This document shows, piece by piece, positions 16,518-25,600 of a DNA stretch of 64,000 nucleotides; positions within the stretch are counted from its first letter, which is position 1, and each line of letters begins with the position of its first letter. Under the pieces are notes generated by a model. That model did no database searches, was not told the origin of the DNA, and worked only from the letters and a program-made list of their open reading frames with translations. Source of the stretch: Paracoccus albicereus (GTDB taxonomy: Bacteria; Pseudomonadota; Alphaproteobacteria; Rhodobacterales; Rhodobacteraceae); contig NZ_JAKZEU010000001.1 of NCBI RefSeq assembly GCF_024359525.1, positions 248,001 to 312,000 on the forward strand. Direction: 5' to 3'. The translations under genes and the position numbers were made by a program.

Positions 16518-19271
16518 TCAGGCCGGGGGCGCGATATAGACCTCAGCCTTGCCGGGCGGAATGGTCACATCCAGCCGCACAAGACCGAAGCCTTCCGGCA
16601 TTTCCTGCGCAATGATCGCAATCACATCCTTCGTCGCAGCGGTGTTGTTCGTCGCCTTTGCGTCACCCGTCATGCTGTAGCGCATCCAGCGACCCGCACC
16701 GGAAGCGCGCCTCAGCCTGATACTGCGGCTTGTCGACGGATCGAGGTTGCACAGCACATAGGCGACGCTGCCGTCCTCGCGATCGACCGCATAGGCCCTG
16801 AATGCCTCGCCCCGCCTGATCCCCGCCGGATCGACCAGCGGCTCGCCCTCGGTCAGATCCATCGCACGGACCTTGCCGACCAGATGCCGGTTGATGAAGC
16901 TGAACCACATGAACGGCGGGTTATAGGCGCCACCGTTGATCGGCGTCGCCTTGGCCTTCCAATATTCGCCCTCCTCAAGCGTGAAGAAGTCGTTCGACAT
17001 GACCCCCTCCGCTGCACAGGTCATAAACGCGTCTAGGGTCGCAGTCCCACTGGCGACCGACTTCATCAGCCGTTCCTGGCTCGCCGCCTGCGCCGGTGTC
17101 ACGCTGGCGCCATTCAGTCCGTTCAGGACATATCCGGGTCCGCTTTCGTAATGCATCAGCTGGATCGGCTTCGCCCGTCCGACGGACAGTGACGCGCACA
17201 GGGTCGACATGCCACGCATTCGCTGCTTGCGCGTGACTCCACCCAGTAGCGGGATGCTGGAATTGGCAAGCGTGTTGAAAAGACCCTGCGGATCGTCGGC
17301 ATCCAGGGCTGCGGTAAGGCCGCTGTCCCAGCCACCGTTGTAATCCGCGCCGCCGATGAAGTCCGCATGTTTCGAGGCAGCTATCCCATCGCGGTTCCAG
17401 CCTTCGCTGACCAGCCAACCGCCCAGATAGAACTTCCAGCGCGTCGGATCGTATCCCGGCGCCGCCATGATCGCGCCCGCGAAGCGGTCAAGCAGCTTGC
17501 CATTCACCCACCCCGGCGATTTCCCGTTCACCGCGGGCAGAGTGAAAAACTCTCCGATCGGATTCCACGGCTCGTTGCCGACTTCTAGCGTCGTGCGCTC
17601 GAAGACGTTCTGCCACGGCTCAATCTGACCCTGCGAATGGCGAAGTTCGGCGCCGTCCTTGTAGGCGCTGGCCGGGGCCGTAGGATCATAGGCTGCACAC
17701 ATGTAACCGGCGAGAAGCTGCAGCTCTCGGTTGGACATGTGCGGCTCGACCTGGATCCAGGGGTTCAGCTGCCCCGACAACCCGTTCTGCTCGCGCGCGC
17801 GCTTGAGGTTGTTGAAGCTCTGGGGAATACTGTTCCCGCCCGTCGATCGCGTCCCGAAACGTCCCAGCAGCTCGGCCATGTTATAGGACCACGGACGGGT
17901 CTTGCAGGTGGCATGCATCCGCAGGCTCAGGATGCCGCTGTCGACAGCCATCTTCTCGACGCTCGGGCTTAGCTCCATCGGGCCGGCGATCGGGTCGTGG
18001 AAGGAAAACGAGGCTATGTCCAACTGACACGGTCCCGTCGCACCGACGCTTTGATAAAGCGGGGCGCTGGATGTCGGCGTCGTGCTGTAGACGAACTGCC
18101 TCGACAGAACCTGCCAAGAGGTCGAGAACGGAACCGACAAGGTATCGGCGTCCGCTCCGCGGCAATAAAGCGTGCCGTTTCGCGCGGTATTGACCCTGAC
18201 TTCTGCCCTCAGCGCGTAGGCCTTTCCAGCCTCGGGGACGTGATACCATGCCTGCGTCGTTCCTGAGAGTGCGTGGAAACCCATGCTGTAGGTGACGCCC
18301 GAGGGGATGGTCAGACGAATGAAATCCTTTCCACCCTCGTTCATGTAGGCATAGGTCACGCCCTGCGGATGCGATCCGTTGAAGAAGCCGGTTTCAGGAT
18401 GAAAGCGGCTCAGTGTCGCACCCACGTTGAACATGCGCGGCGACAAGACTGCTTTGGTGGTCGTGTGATCGAAGACCTTCTTGAACCAGACCAAATCGCC
18501 GGGCCCGATCAGTCCGCTATCCGCCACGGTCAGAGTTTCGAGATCGACGACGTTCACATCGTTGTGCCAGCCCCACCCCACGATGACGCTGTGACCCGGA
18601 AGGGCGGTCCAGGTAATCCGAACGTTGCGGCCCCCATCGATCGCGGTCGCGATCACGTTCTGCGGTACCGGCAGGGTGCCGTCTTCGGTGCGGCTATCGA
18701 TACCCGACACGCTGACCAGCGTCCCAGTCCGGGTCGGCGAGCCGGTCAGTGAAGCGCCGAACTGGTACGCCACAGGTGCGGACCAGGCAGAGCGCTTGCC
18801 GCTCGCATCGACCGACGCAAGCACGAAATACTTCGTGGCACCCGGCTGCTCCCATCCTTCCGGTCCCGTGACAAGGCTCGACTGCCCCGCGGCAATCCCT
18901 TGACCCTCATAGAGCGAGAACCGCTTCTTCAACGTGGCCGCCGTGATCGTCGTCGTGCCGATCTCGACCAGCTCGTCATTGACGTTGCGCAGGGCTGTCA
19001 GTGATCCGCCGACATAGAAGGCCGCGACCCAGCTGTCGAAGAAGTTGAGGTTCTCACCAGTCAGCACATTGCCTGCGACCGACTTGATCGACAGATTCGT
19101 CGTATAGCGCGGCGCGACAATGCGAAGCATACCCGAACCGCCCGGATTGACGATGTTGCCGAAGCTGCCGATCGTCGCGGTATTGCGCTCGACCTGATGA
19201 CCCTCGCCACGCCGATCGAACACCAGGTTCGCCGTCGTGTCGGGGGCGATGGACGTCACATGCATCGTCAT
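16518..19271 (-). CDS. Multidomain protein with clan GH-A glycoside hydrolase domain
   Basis: The 917-residue product has no signal peptide. Residues 1-170 are beta-rich and end in a fibronectin-III-like strand pattern (YFVLASVDASGKRSAWSAP). Residues about 200-270 look like a second FnIII-like unit and 280-425 like a carbohydrate-binding jelly roll. From about 430 a TIM barrel begins; the pair GNEPWN (acid/base Glu567) and MHYESGPG (nucleophile Glu709) is the clan GH-A pattern seen in arabinofuranosidases and related enzymes. Residues 800-917 form a C-terminal beta-sandwich. It starts 2 bases after the Ig-repeat gene and is the last gene of its operon. The substrate cannot be told; the GH family is not assigned. 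Confidence 0.72.
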   Translation of the reverse strand: MTMHVTSIAPDTTANLVFDRRGEGHQVERNTATIGSFGNIVNPGGSGMLRIVAPRYTTNLSIKSVAGNVLTGENLNFFDSWVAAFYVGGSLTALRNVNDELVEIGTTTITAATLKKRFSLYEGQGIAAGQSSLVTGPEGWEQPGATKYFVLASVDASGKRSAWSAPVAYQFGASLTGSPTRTGTLVSVSGIDSRTEDGTLPVPQNVIATAIDGGRNVRITWTALPGHSVIVGWGWHNDVNVVDLETLTVADSGLIGPGDLVWFKKVFDHTTTKAVLSPRMFNVGATLSRFHPETGFFNGSHPQGVTYAYMNEGGKDFIRLTIPSGVTYSMGFHALSGTTQAWYHVPEAGKAYALRAEVRVNTARNGTLYCRGADADTLSVPFSTSWQVLSRQFVYSTTPTSSAPLYQSVGATGPCQLDIASFSFHDPIAGPMELSPSVEKMAVDSGILSLRMHATCKTRPWSYNMAELLGRFGTRSTGGNSIPQSFNNLKRAREQNGLSGQLNPWIQVEPHMSNRELQLLAGYMCAAYDPTAPASAYKDGAELRHSQGQIEPWQNVFERTTLEVGNEPWNPIGEFFTLPAVNGKSPGWVNGKLLDRFAGAIMAAPGYDPTRWKFYLGGWLVSEGWNRDGIAASKHADFIGGADYNGGWDSGLTAALDADDPQGLFNTLANSSIPLLGGVTRKQRMRGMSTLCASLSVGRAKPIQLMHYESGPGYVLNGLNGASVTPAQAASQERLMKSVASGTATLDAFMTCAAEGVMSNDFFTLEEGEYWKAKATPINGGAYNPPFMWFSFINRHLVGKVRAMDLTEGEPLVDPAGIRRGEAFRAYAVDREDGSVAYVLCNLDPSTSRSIRLRRASGAGRWMRYSMTGDAKATNNTAATKDVIAIIAQEMPEGFGLVRLDVTIPPGKAEVYIAPPA

Positions 19272-19273
19272 GG

Positions 19274-22200
19274 CTACACCTGATGATCGACGGCGGGACG
19301 CGAGACGGTCCAGGCGCCGTTGTTCCAGAGCCCGGCATGATAGCCGGAGTTGAATTCTCCCGCATTTCCCCGGTCATCCAGCAGGGGAACGCCCAAGATC
19401 GCGTCGGCGCGCCCCGGATCCTTGGGCCGCCCGCCAAGATCGAGCAGTTCGTTGCGCACCAGAACATCGTCGAAATTCGGCAGTGTTTGCGGTCCCCAGA
19501 TGGCGATCCGATCACGAACGAAGTTCCAGCCTTCCAGTCTCAGCGTCGGGATATTGAGCGGAATGGTGGCCGTGGCTGGAATCGCGTATTTCTGCCGTCG
19601 CACCCATTCCTCTCCGTTCTTGGAGAAGCACAGCTGTGACGCTTGGCCGGGCTTGATCGCGAACAGCATGAAGAACCGATCGCCCGGTACGCAGGACGCC
19701 AACGAAGCTGAATCGTCGTGACCGCTGACGATCCCGCCGTTGATTGTCGACGTCGCCATCGTCATCGTCTTGTTGAAGAAGCGGATATAGGTATTCGTGC
19801 CGCCGTTCCCTGGCCCCCAAAGCGGGTCGCCGTTTGCCTCGATGTTCAGGACACGACCCCAGATACCGATGACAAGCGAAGGCGGTTGTGCCTGTCCGAC
19901 AACCGGCAATGTCGCCCTGGCGCTGGTGCTGGAATAGACAATGGGTCTGGTCGGGAAAATGGTCGGGGCCTGCACCTCGATCCGGGCTGCCACGGATCGC
20001 TGAGCTGTCTCCGACGCCACGTTCGCAAGGCGGATCACCGCCGTGATCCGCGCATCCGACAGCAATGGCTGTCGCGTGAAACTGGCACCGGCACCGACCT
20101 TCTTTCCTTCAGCCTCCCACTGCACAAGCAGCGAGGCCTCGTCGTCCACCGGCCATGCGTAAAGCCCGTCATCGGATACCGCCCAAGTCGATCCGTCATC
20201 GCTGACGCTCGGCGCGACCAGGATGGACGGCAGGCCGTCGCGCATCGCGGCAGCCTCGATGACATAATCGCCGTCATGATCGGTCCCGGACAGCGCGAAT
20301 GAAACACTTCCGTCAGCGTTACGCGTCGCGCCGACGACCATCCCGCGATTCACCGTGACCAGCGCCTCACTTGGCGCCCGCACCTCCAGCGAAAAGCTAG
20401 CAGTCGCGACGCCAGCGCCGTTCGAGGCCTCGACTTGGATTGTCGTCGATCCCACAGCGGGCATGCTGATCAACCGAAGCGTCGGCTTGTCGCCTGCCAG
20501 GTCAAGCGAAACGTAAGGCTCGCCCGCAATCAGCCGCCAGGTCAGAGGCGCGGTCCCATCCGCCTCGGCCTCCGCCAGCATGAGCGGCAGGCTGTCCGAA
20601 GTCTGCACGACAAGCGCATTGGTCGACAACGCGACAGCCGAGGGCGCCACCGTCACGTCCGCACTCATGGTCAGGGTGAAGGTCCCGCGCGCAAGACCCG
20701 CGCTGTTTCGCGCCTCGACCTGGACCGGGATCACGCCGCTTGCGGGGCGCGAGATTAGCATCAGCCGCGTCTCTCCGTCCTCTGTCGCGATCGCGCAGTG
20801 ATCACCGCCCGCGGCGACGGTCCAGACGATCGGGCCCGACCCGTCGGTGTCCAGCACCGATAGCGTCACCGGCAGCGCCTGCCCGGCGCCGATGGTCGCA
20901 TGATCCGGTTCCATCATGACGACGCCCGGCGCAACCATCGGCGGGGCGATCGTCAGGTCCAGGATGGCCCGCTCGCGTCCAGCGGCATTCGCGACCTCTA
21001 CCTCGACCGAATAGCGTCCCTCCCCCGGCATCTCGACAAGAACCAGCGTCGGCACGTCACCGGTCAGATCGATGTCGAAATAGGGTTCTGCGTCGACCAG
21101 CGACCAGGTCATGGGCGCGGTTCCGGCCGCCGACAGCGTCGCGAGGATGCGAGGCAGCGTCGCGTCGCCATCCACAGTTACAGTCTGCGCGCTCAACTGA
21201 AGATCGTGCGGCGCGACGACGGGCGCCTGAACCATCAGCGCAAACGCGGTCTCGGTCGCACCCGTGGCGTTTTCGGCCCGGACCGTCACCGAGCTTTCTC
21301 CCACAGGCGGCATGGCAATCAGCCGAAGCAGCGCCTGCGACCCGTTCGGCTGCAGCGCACAAAACTCGATGCCCGTGACCAGGCTCCAGGCCACCGGTGC
21401 GGTTCCGTCGGCGGTCAGGATCGACAGCAACGTGGGCACCTGCGCATCGCTGACCAGCGTCGCGCCGGGTGGGTTCTGCGTGATCTGGGTGGTCGGCAGC
21501 GCGCCCGCCCCCAGGTTCAAGACGAATTGCGCGTTCGCCGTGCCGCTGTCGTTGGAGGCCTCGATCTCGATCACGTGGCTGCCCGGCTCTGGCATGCTGA
21601 AGAGGCGCAGCACGGGCGTCTCGCCAGACGTGTCGATAACGAACCGCTCGCCGCCCGAGGGCACGGACCAACTGACCTCTCCACCACCCTCGCAAGACAG
21701 TTCGGCCAGATCGACCGGCAGGGCTTCATCCTGGGTCATGTCGCGTGTCAGCGCCGAGAGGGTTATCGCCTGGGGCGCCCCAACACTGGCCAGCACCTCA
21801 AGCTGCATGTCTGCACTGACAGATCCGGCGGCATTCGTCGCGGTCACGGTGACCGAATGCACGCCGACCGTGGGCATTGCGACCAGGCGCAGAACCGGCG
21901 TCTCGCCCGACAGGTCCAGCGCCATCCCCTCACCGCCGTCGGTGATCGCCCAGTCCAGCGGCGCCGTCCCATCCGCGGACAGGCGCGCGATCGGAACCGG
22001 CAGCGCGCTGCCGACGGTGACATCGACAAGGCCAGAGAACGTGATCTCGGTCGGCGCGTGGCGCGCCACCTCGACAACGGCCTCGGTCCTGACGGAACCA
22101 TGCTCGTTCGTGGCGCGCTCAATGATTGTGACCGAAGCACCCAGATCGCTGGCGCGCAGCACGAACCAAGGCTCTTCCAGCCTCTCCTCGCTGCCGCCCT

Positions 22201-22453
22201 TGCGCTGGATGGCGATCGTCACGCTGGGCTCGGGTGTCCCGTCATAGCGGCCGCCGATGATCTCGATCGTCTCTCCGGGCGCGGCGATCCCCGACCAGCC
22301 CACCGGCGCCACCACTACAGGCACCAGTACCGGGCCGGGCGCCTGCCGCAGGATCGAGGTCCCGTCCATGCTGCGGAAATCCACCTCGGTGGTCCGGCCG
22401 CTTCGGACCAGATGGGCGGCCTGGAACTGGCCGATGAACCCTTCCATCCCCAT
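19274..22453 (-). CDS. Large Ig-like repeat protein, possible fibre or adhesin
   Basis: The 1059-residue product has no signal peptide. After an N-terminal part of about 130 residues come six tandem units of 92-95 residues (133-225, 226-319, 320-412, 413-507, 508-602, 603-695). Each has the pattern LSADGTAPLxW, then TPVLRLxxMP, then VTVxAxNAAG, which matches putative Ig/cadherin-like domains of bacterial surface and phage fibre proteins. Residues 700-1059 are non-repetitive, with a beta-sandwich-like section around 860-990. It sits between the tail-fibre-like gene (2-base gap) and the GH gene (2-base gap), so the three are surely co-translated. Function is unknown; binding to a surface glycan is an inference. 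Confidence 0.65.
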   Translation of the reverse strand: MGMEGFIGQFQAAHLVRSGRTTEVDFRSMDGTSILRQAPGPVLVPVVVAPVGWSGIAAPGETIEIIGGRYDGTPEPSVTIAIQRKGGSEERLEEPWFVLRASDLGASVTIIERATNEHGSVRTEAVVEVARHAPTEITFSGLVDVTVGSALPVPIARLSADGTAPLDWAITDGGEGMALDLSGETPVLRLVAMPTVGVHSVTVTATNAAGSVSADMQLEVLASVGAPQAITLSALTRDMTQDEALPVDLAELSCEGGGEVSWSVPSGGERFVIDTSGETPVLRLFSMPEPGSHVIEIEASNDSGTANAQFVLNLGAGALPTTQITQNPPGATLVSDAQVPTLLSILTADGTAPVAWSLVTGIEFCALQPNGSQALLRLIAMPPVGESSVTVRAENATGATETAFALMVQAPVVAPHDLQLSAQTVTVDGDATLPRILATLSAAGTAPMTWSLVDAEPYFDIDLTGDVPTLVLVEMPGEGRYSVEVEVANAAGRERAILDLTIAPPMVAPGVVMMEPDHATIGAGQALPVTLSVLDTDGSGPIVWTVAAGGDHCAIATEDGETRLMLISRPASGVIPVQVEARNSAGLARGTFTLTMSADVTVAPSAVALSTNALVVQTSDSLPLMLAEAEADGTAPLTWRLIAGEPYVSLDLAGDKPTLRLISMPAVGSTTIQVEASNGAGVATASFSLEVRAPSEALVTVNRGMVVGATRNADGSVSFALSGTDHDGDYVIEAAAMRDGLPSILVAPSVSDDGSTWAVSDDGLYAWPVDDEASLLVQWEAEGKKVGAGASFTRQPLLSDARITAVIRLANVASETAQRSVAARIEVQAPTIFPTRPIVYSSTSARATLPVVGQAQPPSLVIGIWGRVLNIEANGDPLWGPGNGGTNTYIRFFNKTMTMATSTINGGIVSGHDDSASLASCVPGDRFFMLFAIKPGQASQLCFSKNGEEWVRRQKYAIPATATIPLNIPTLRLEGWNFVRDRIAIWGPQTLPNFDDVLVRNELLDLGGRPKDPGRADAILGVPLLDDRGNAGEFNSGYHAGLWNNGAWTVSRPAVDHQV

Positions 22454-22455
22454 CG

Positions 22456-22896
22456 TCAGGCCCCTTCGACCAGATACAAACCGTCGGTCAGGGTCCCCGC
22501 GCTCAGCCGCTGATCGTAGTCCGACGAACTGATCCGCACGACCCGGTCAAGGTTCAGCGACGTCGCCAGATTTGCGGCCAGAAGCAGGTCCGACAGTTCA
22601 TGCGGCCCGCCCGCCTCGGGGACGAACATCGTCTTGGTGATAAGCTCGCGTCGGGCCGCCCCCTCGGGCAGATACTCGACGATATACCTACTGTTGCTTC
22701 GACCTCGATCGTTCGGCCACATCGTCACGCCCGCAAAAGCGCCGTCCGCATCCAGCGTCACCGCCTGGGTGATTGGCTCAACGATGGTGGCGCCATCGAA
22801 ATCGCGCTTGCTGAGCGTGAAGAACAGCTCCCCCGACACCGCGCTGGTACCGTCCTGCCTGTCGAAATTGCCGTTGATCTGCACGGTCTGGATCAT
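22456..22896 (-). CDS. Phage tail-fibre-like small protein
   Basis: This 146-residue protein starts MIQTVQINGNFDRQDGTSA after a very strong AGGAGG ribosome-binding site. The pattern GxFxxxDGTxAxGxLxFxL, then VTLDADGAF and the WPNDRG motif, resembles the beta-sandwich domain found in tail-fibre or tail-tip proteins of alphaproteobacterial siphophages. It is the first gene of a three-gene operon and is encoded next to the 3' end of tRNA-Met. No integrase or other structural phage gene is near, so this is either a prophage remnant or a domesticated module. The family resemblance is from memory of motifs, not a search. Confidence 0.55.
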   Translation of the reverse strand: MIQTVQINGNFDRQDGTSAVSGELFFTLSKRDFDGATIVEPITQAVTLDADGAFAGVTMWPNDRGRSNSRYIVEYLPEGAARRELITKTMFVPEAGGPHELSDLLLAANLATSLNLDRVVRISSSDYDQRLSAGTLTDGLYLVEGA

Positions 22897-23044
22897 CCCA
22901 ACCTCCTGTCAGCGTACGCGGCGCCGACGGGACCGGCGCGAGAGACCGGGATTGAACCTACACGGATGAACCGCGGGTTGCGCATGACGGACAAGCAACG
23001 CGCGCTGGGCGCGCGGCGTCGGACCATCAGGATTGGGAGATTTG

Positions 23045-23121
23045 TGGTAGCGGAGGAGGGACTTGAACCCCCGACACGCGGATTATGATTCCGCTGCTCT
23101 AACCAACTGAGCTACTCCGCC
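23045..23121 (-). tRNA. tRNA-Met (CAT), elongator
   Basis: A 77-base cloverleaf is complete, with the 3' CCA encoded. The acceptor stem GGCGGAG pairs with CTCCGCT (one G-T), the anticodon stem GCGGA/TCCGC frames the loop ATCATAA with anticodon CAT, and the T loop is TTCAAGT. The sequence pattern fits alphaproteobacterial elongator tRNA-Met rather than initiator or Ile2. Confidence 0.95.
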
Positions 23122-23235
23122 CCCGAACCGCGTCGCGGGTCCGCGCGATGTAAGGCGGGGTTGCGGTCGCGTCAAGCCGAATCGGGTTGCGCATCCGCGG
23201 TCTTCCGCGCGTTGCCAAGGACCGGCACTTCCGCC

Positions 23236-24561
23236 TCAGCCCCGCGCGCGGACCACCTGCAACAGCGGCATCAGCTCGGCCATCTCAGGCCCGTGCGCCT
23301 GTCCGGTCAGCGCCTTGCGCAGCGGCATGAACAACCCCTTGCCCTTGCGGCCGGTCGCCTCTTTCACCTTGCTGGTCCACTCGCCCCACGTTGCGTCGGT
23401 ATAGGGCGGTGGCGGCAGCAGCGTCATCGCCTGCGCGATGAAATCGGCATCCTCGGGCTCAATCTCGGGCACGGCGCCCTCGTGCATGATCCGCCACCAA
23501 TCACCCAGATCGTCCAGCTTGGTGATGTTCTGGCGTGCCACCGACCAGAACCGTTCCGCCTGATCGTCGGGGACACCCAAAGCGGCGACCCGATCGCGCA
23601 CCGCCGACAAGGGCAGATGCTGGTTCCGCTCGCGCGTCAGCGGCCACAGGTCCTCGGCGTCGAACTTGGTGGGCGAGGCACCGAACTGCGACAGATCGAA
23701 GCCTTCGGCCAGTTCGTCCACACTCATGCGCAGTGCGACCGGCTGGCTCGACCCGAGCCGCGCCATCAGCGACAGCAGCGCCTCGGGCGCGACCCCGGCC
23801 TCGCGCAGGTCCTTGATCGACAGCGTGCCAAGACGCTTCGACAATTCCTCACCCTGCGCGCCGGTCAGCAGGCTATGATGGGCAAAATTCGGCGGGGTCG
23901 CCCCCAATGCCTGAATGATCTGGATCTGGGTCGCCGTGTTCGTCACGTGATCGGCGCCGCGCACAATGTCGGTTACGCCCATGTCGGCGTCATCCACGGA
24001 CGAGGCGAACGTGTACAGCACCTGTCCGTCCGCGCGGATCAGCACCGGATCGCTGACGGAAGCCGCGTCGATCGAGATGTCGCCCAGAATCCCGTCGGCC
24101 CACTCGATCCGCTCATGGTCCAGCCGGAACCGCCAATAGCCTTCGCGCCCCTCTGCCCGCAGCCGCGCCTTGTCGTCATCCGACAGCGACAGCCCGGTGC
24201 GGTCATAGACCGGCGGCTTGCCCATGTTCAGCTGCTTCTTGCGCTTCAGGTCCAGTTCGGTCGGCGTCTCGAAGACCTCGTACAGGCGCCCTGCCGCGCG
24301 CAACTGGTCGGCGGCTTCCGCATAGCGGTCCAGGCGCAGCGATTGCCGCTCGACACGGTCCCAGGTCAGGCCCAGCCATTCCAGGTCGCGCTTGATCCCG
24401 TCGACATATTCCTCTTTCGAGCGCGCCTGATCGGTATCGTCGAGACGCAGGATGAACGTGCCCCCCGCCTTCTTTGCGATCAGATGGTTGAACAGCGCCG
24501 TGCGCAGGTTGCCGACATGGATGTTGCCCGTGGGCGAGGGTGCGAAACGGGTGGTGGTCAT
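23236..24561 (-). CDS. gltX: Glutamyl-tRNA synthetase
   Basis: This 441-residue class I synthetase charges tRNA with glutamate. The HIGH motif is RFAPSPTGNIHVGN near the N-terminus and the KMSKS equivalent is ELSKRLGT near residue 240. At 441 residues it is the shorter of the two GluRS forms that many alphaproteobacteria carry; that form can have altered tRNA preference. The start MTTTRFAPSPT is the only sensible one. It is transcribed towards tRNA-Met, about 115 bases away. Confidence 0.95.
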   Translation of the reverse strand: MTTTRFAPSPTGNIHVGNLRTALFNHLIAKKAGGTFILRLDDTDQARSKEEYVDGIKRDLEWLGLTWDRVERQSLRLDRYAEAADQLRAAGRLYEVFETPTELDLKRKKQLNMGKPPVYDRTGLSLSDDDKARLRAEGREGYWRFRLDHERIEWADGILGDISIDAASVSDPVLIRADGQVLYTFASSVDDADMGVTDIVRGADHVTNTATQIQIIQALGATPPNFAHHSLLTGAQGEELSKRLGTLSIKDLREAGVAPEALLSLMARLGSSQPVALRMSVDELAEGFDLSQFGASPTKFDAEDLWPLTRERNQHLPLSAVRDRVAALGVPDDQAERFWSVARQNITKLDDLGDWWRIMHEGAVPEIEPEDADFIAQAMTLLPPPPYTDATWGEWTSKVKEATGRKGKGLFMPLRKALTGQAHGPEMAELMPLLQVVRARG

Positions 24562-24639
24562 GGGTCACTCCTGATGCGCTTGCTCTTTCACAGGCGCCGG
24601 TTCTTGTCCATATCAGGCGTCAGGACAGGGGATTGTGCG

Positions 24640-25047
24640 ATGAGCGACTGGAACGGCGTCGAGGCGCCCGGCAATGACGACTTTCTGGCGATGGCGCGCG
24701 ATGCGCTGGCGACGCTGCCGGCCGAATTCGCCGGCCATGCTCAGGACGTGGCGATCCGGATCGAGGATTTCGCGGGCGAAGAGGTCCTGGACGAACTTCA
24801 GATCGACGACCCGTTCGAACTGACCGGCCTCTACGACGGTATTCCCGTGACGGAAAAATCCGTCGTTGACCAGCCTGCCGGGCCTGACATCATCTGGCTG
24901 TTCCGCCGCCCGATCCTCGATGAATGGGCCTCGCGTGGGGACGTGGCGCTGGACGATCTGGTCAAGCACATCGTCATCCACGAACTGGCCCATCATTTCG
25001 GCTGGACCGACGAACAGATCGCCCGCATCGACCGCTGGTGGGAATGA
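24640..25047 (+). CDS. Small zincin-type metallopeptidase
   Basis: This 135-residue protein starts MSDWNGVEAPGND after a CAGGGGA site and belongs to the minimal metallopeptidase family (DUF1025 type). The zinc motif HELAHHFG with a downstream Glu (DEQIARI) is at the C-terminus, near residues 117-130. The open frame extends upstream for 1.4 kb only because it lies antisense to gltX. Peptidase activity in this family is inferred from the motif; substrates are unknown. Confidence 0.85.
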   Translation: MSDWNGVEAPGNDDFLAMARDALATLPAEFAGHAQDVAIRIEDFAGEEVLDELQIDDPFELTGLYDGIPVTEKSVVDQPAGPDIIWLFRRPILDEWASRGDVALDDLVKHIVIHELAHHFGWTDEQIARIDRWWE

Positions 25048-25084
25048 CGGTCAGGCTGAACGCGGCCGCCTGACACCGCAAACG

Positions 25085-25110
25085 AAAAGGCCGCCCCGAA
25101 GGACGGCCCT
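25085..25110 (-). terminator. Rho-independent terminator after the DUF6280 gene
   Basis: On the minus strand, GGCCGTCC-TTCG-GGGCGGCC forms an 8-bp stem with a stable TTCG tetraloop followed by TTTT. It lies about 20 bases past the stop of the DUF6280 gene and might also serve the convergent metallopeptidase gene. Confidence 0.9.
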
Positions 25111-25130
25111 GATCCGCATGCCGCAAAACC

Positions 25131-25454
25131 TTATGCGGCTTCCGCCTCTTCCTCGGCGGCCATGCGACGTTCGCTTTCCTCGCGCGACAACGCGACCGAG
25201 GTGCGCACGCCCTTCGACACGAACTCCATCAGCCCCTTCACGACCCGCTCGTTCGGGTCGATGCCCGCGCAGGACAACACTTCGCGCCCATCGCGCGAGC
25301 GTGCCCAGCGGGCGATCTGGTCCGGGCCGTTGCCGTACTTCTTATCGTCTGCGATCGCATCATCCAGCGCCGCCAGAACGACGGCGGCAAACAGCTTCCG
25401 GGACCGCTGGCCCTGTTCGAAATTGAAGGCCGAGCCATCAACAAAATCGCGCAT
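25131..25454 (-). CDS. DUF6280 family protein
   Basis: This 107-residue soluble protein, starting MRDFVDGSAFNFEQGQ, belongs to a small family that is widespread and highly conserved in Rhodobacteraceae. It has the helical core LFAAVVLAALDDAIADDKKYGNG and a charged C-terminus (SREESERRMAAEEEAEAA). An in-frame start 12 codons upstream (25490) is possible, but the shorter form matches the family. Function is unknown. It is monocistronic with its own terminator. Confidence 0.82.
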   Translation of the reverse strand: MRDFVDGSAFNFEQGQRSRKLFAAVVLAALDDAIADDKKYGNGPDQIARWARSRDGREVLSCAGIDPNERVVKGLMEFVSKGVRTSVALSREESERRMAAEEEAEAA

Positions 25455-25600
25455 ATCTCGTATCCTGTCCTGCTTCCTCATCGACCGCATCGGTGCAGGT
25501 CGAGAGCCTGTCGCCTGAACGCCGGGCGTCTACACAAGCGAGGCACCCGGCATAGCCCATCGCTTGACCGATTCGATATCACCTTGGCCGCAACCCACCT

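Noticed and set aside
20900-22513. Plus-strand frame of about 537 codons opposite the Ig-repeat gene
   Set aside because: Arg/His/Gln-rich antisense frame; its apparent repeats mirror the Ig-like repeats on the other strand.
16518-22896. Complete prophage or gene transfer agent cluster
   Set aside because: No capsid, portal, terminase, tail tube, lysis or integrase gene is visible; only one tail-fibre-like domain.
23161-24639. Long N-terminal extension of the metallopeptidase gene
   Set aside because: This part is antisense to gltX, and a good ribosome-binding site sits directly before MSDWNGVEAP.
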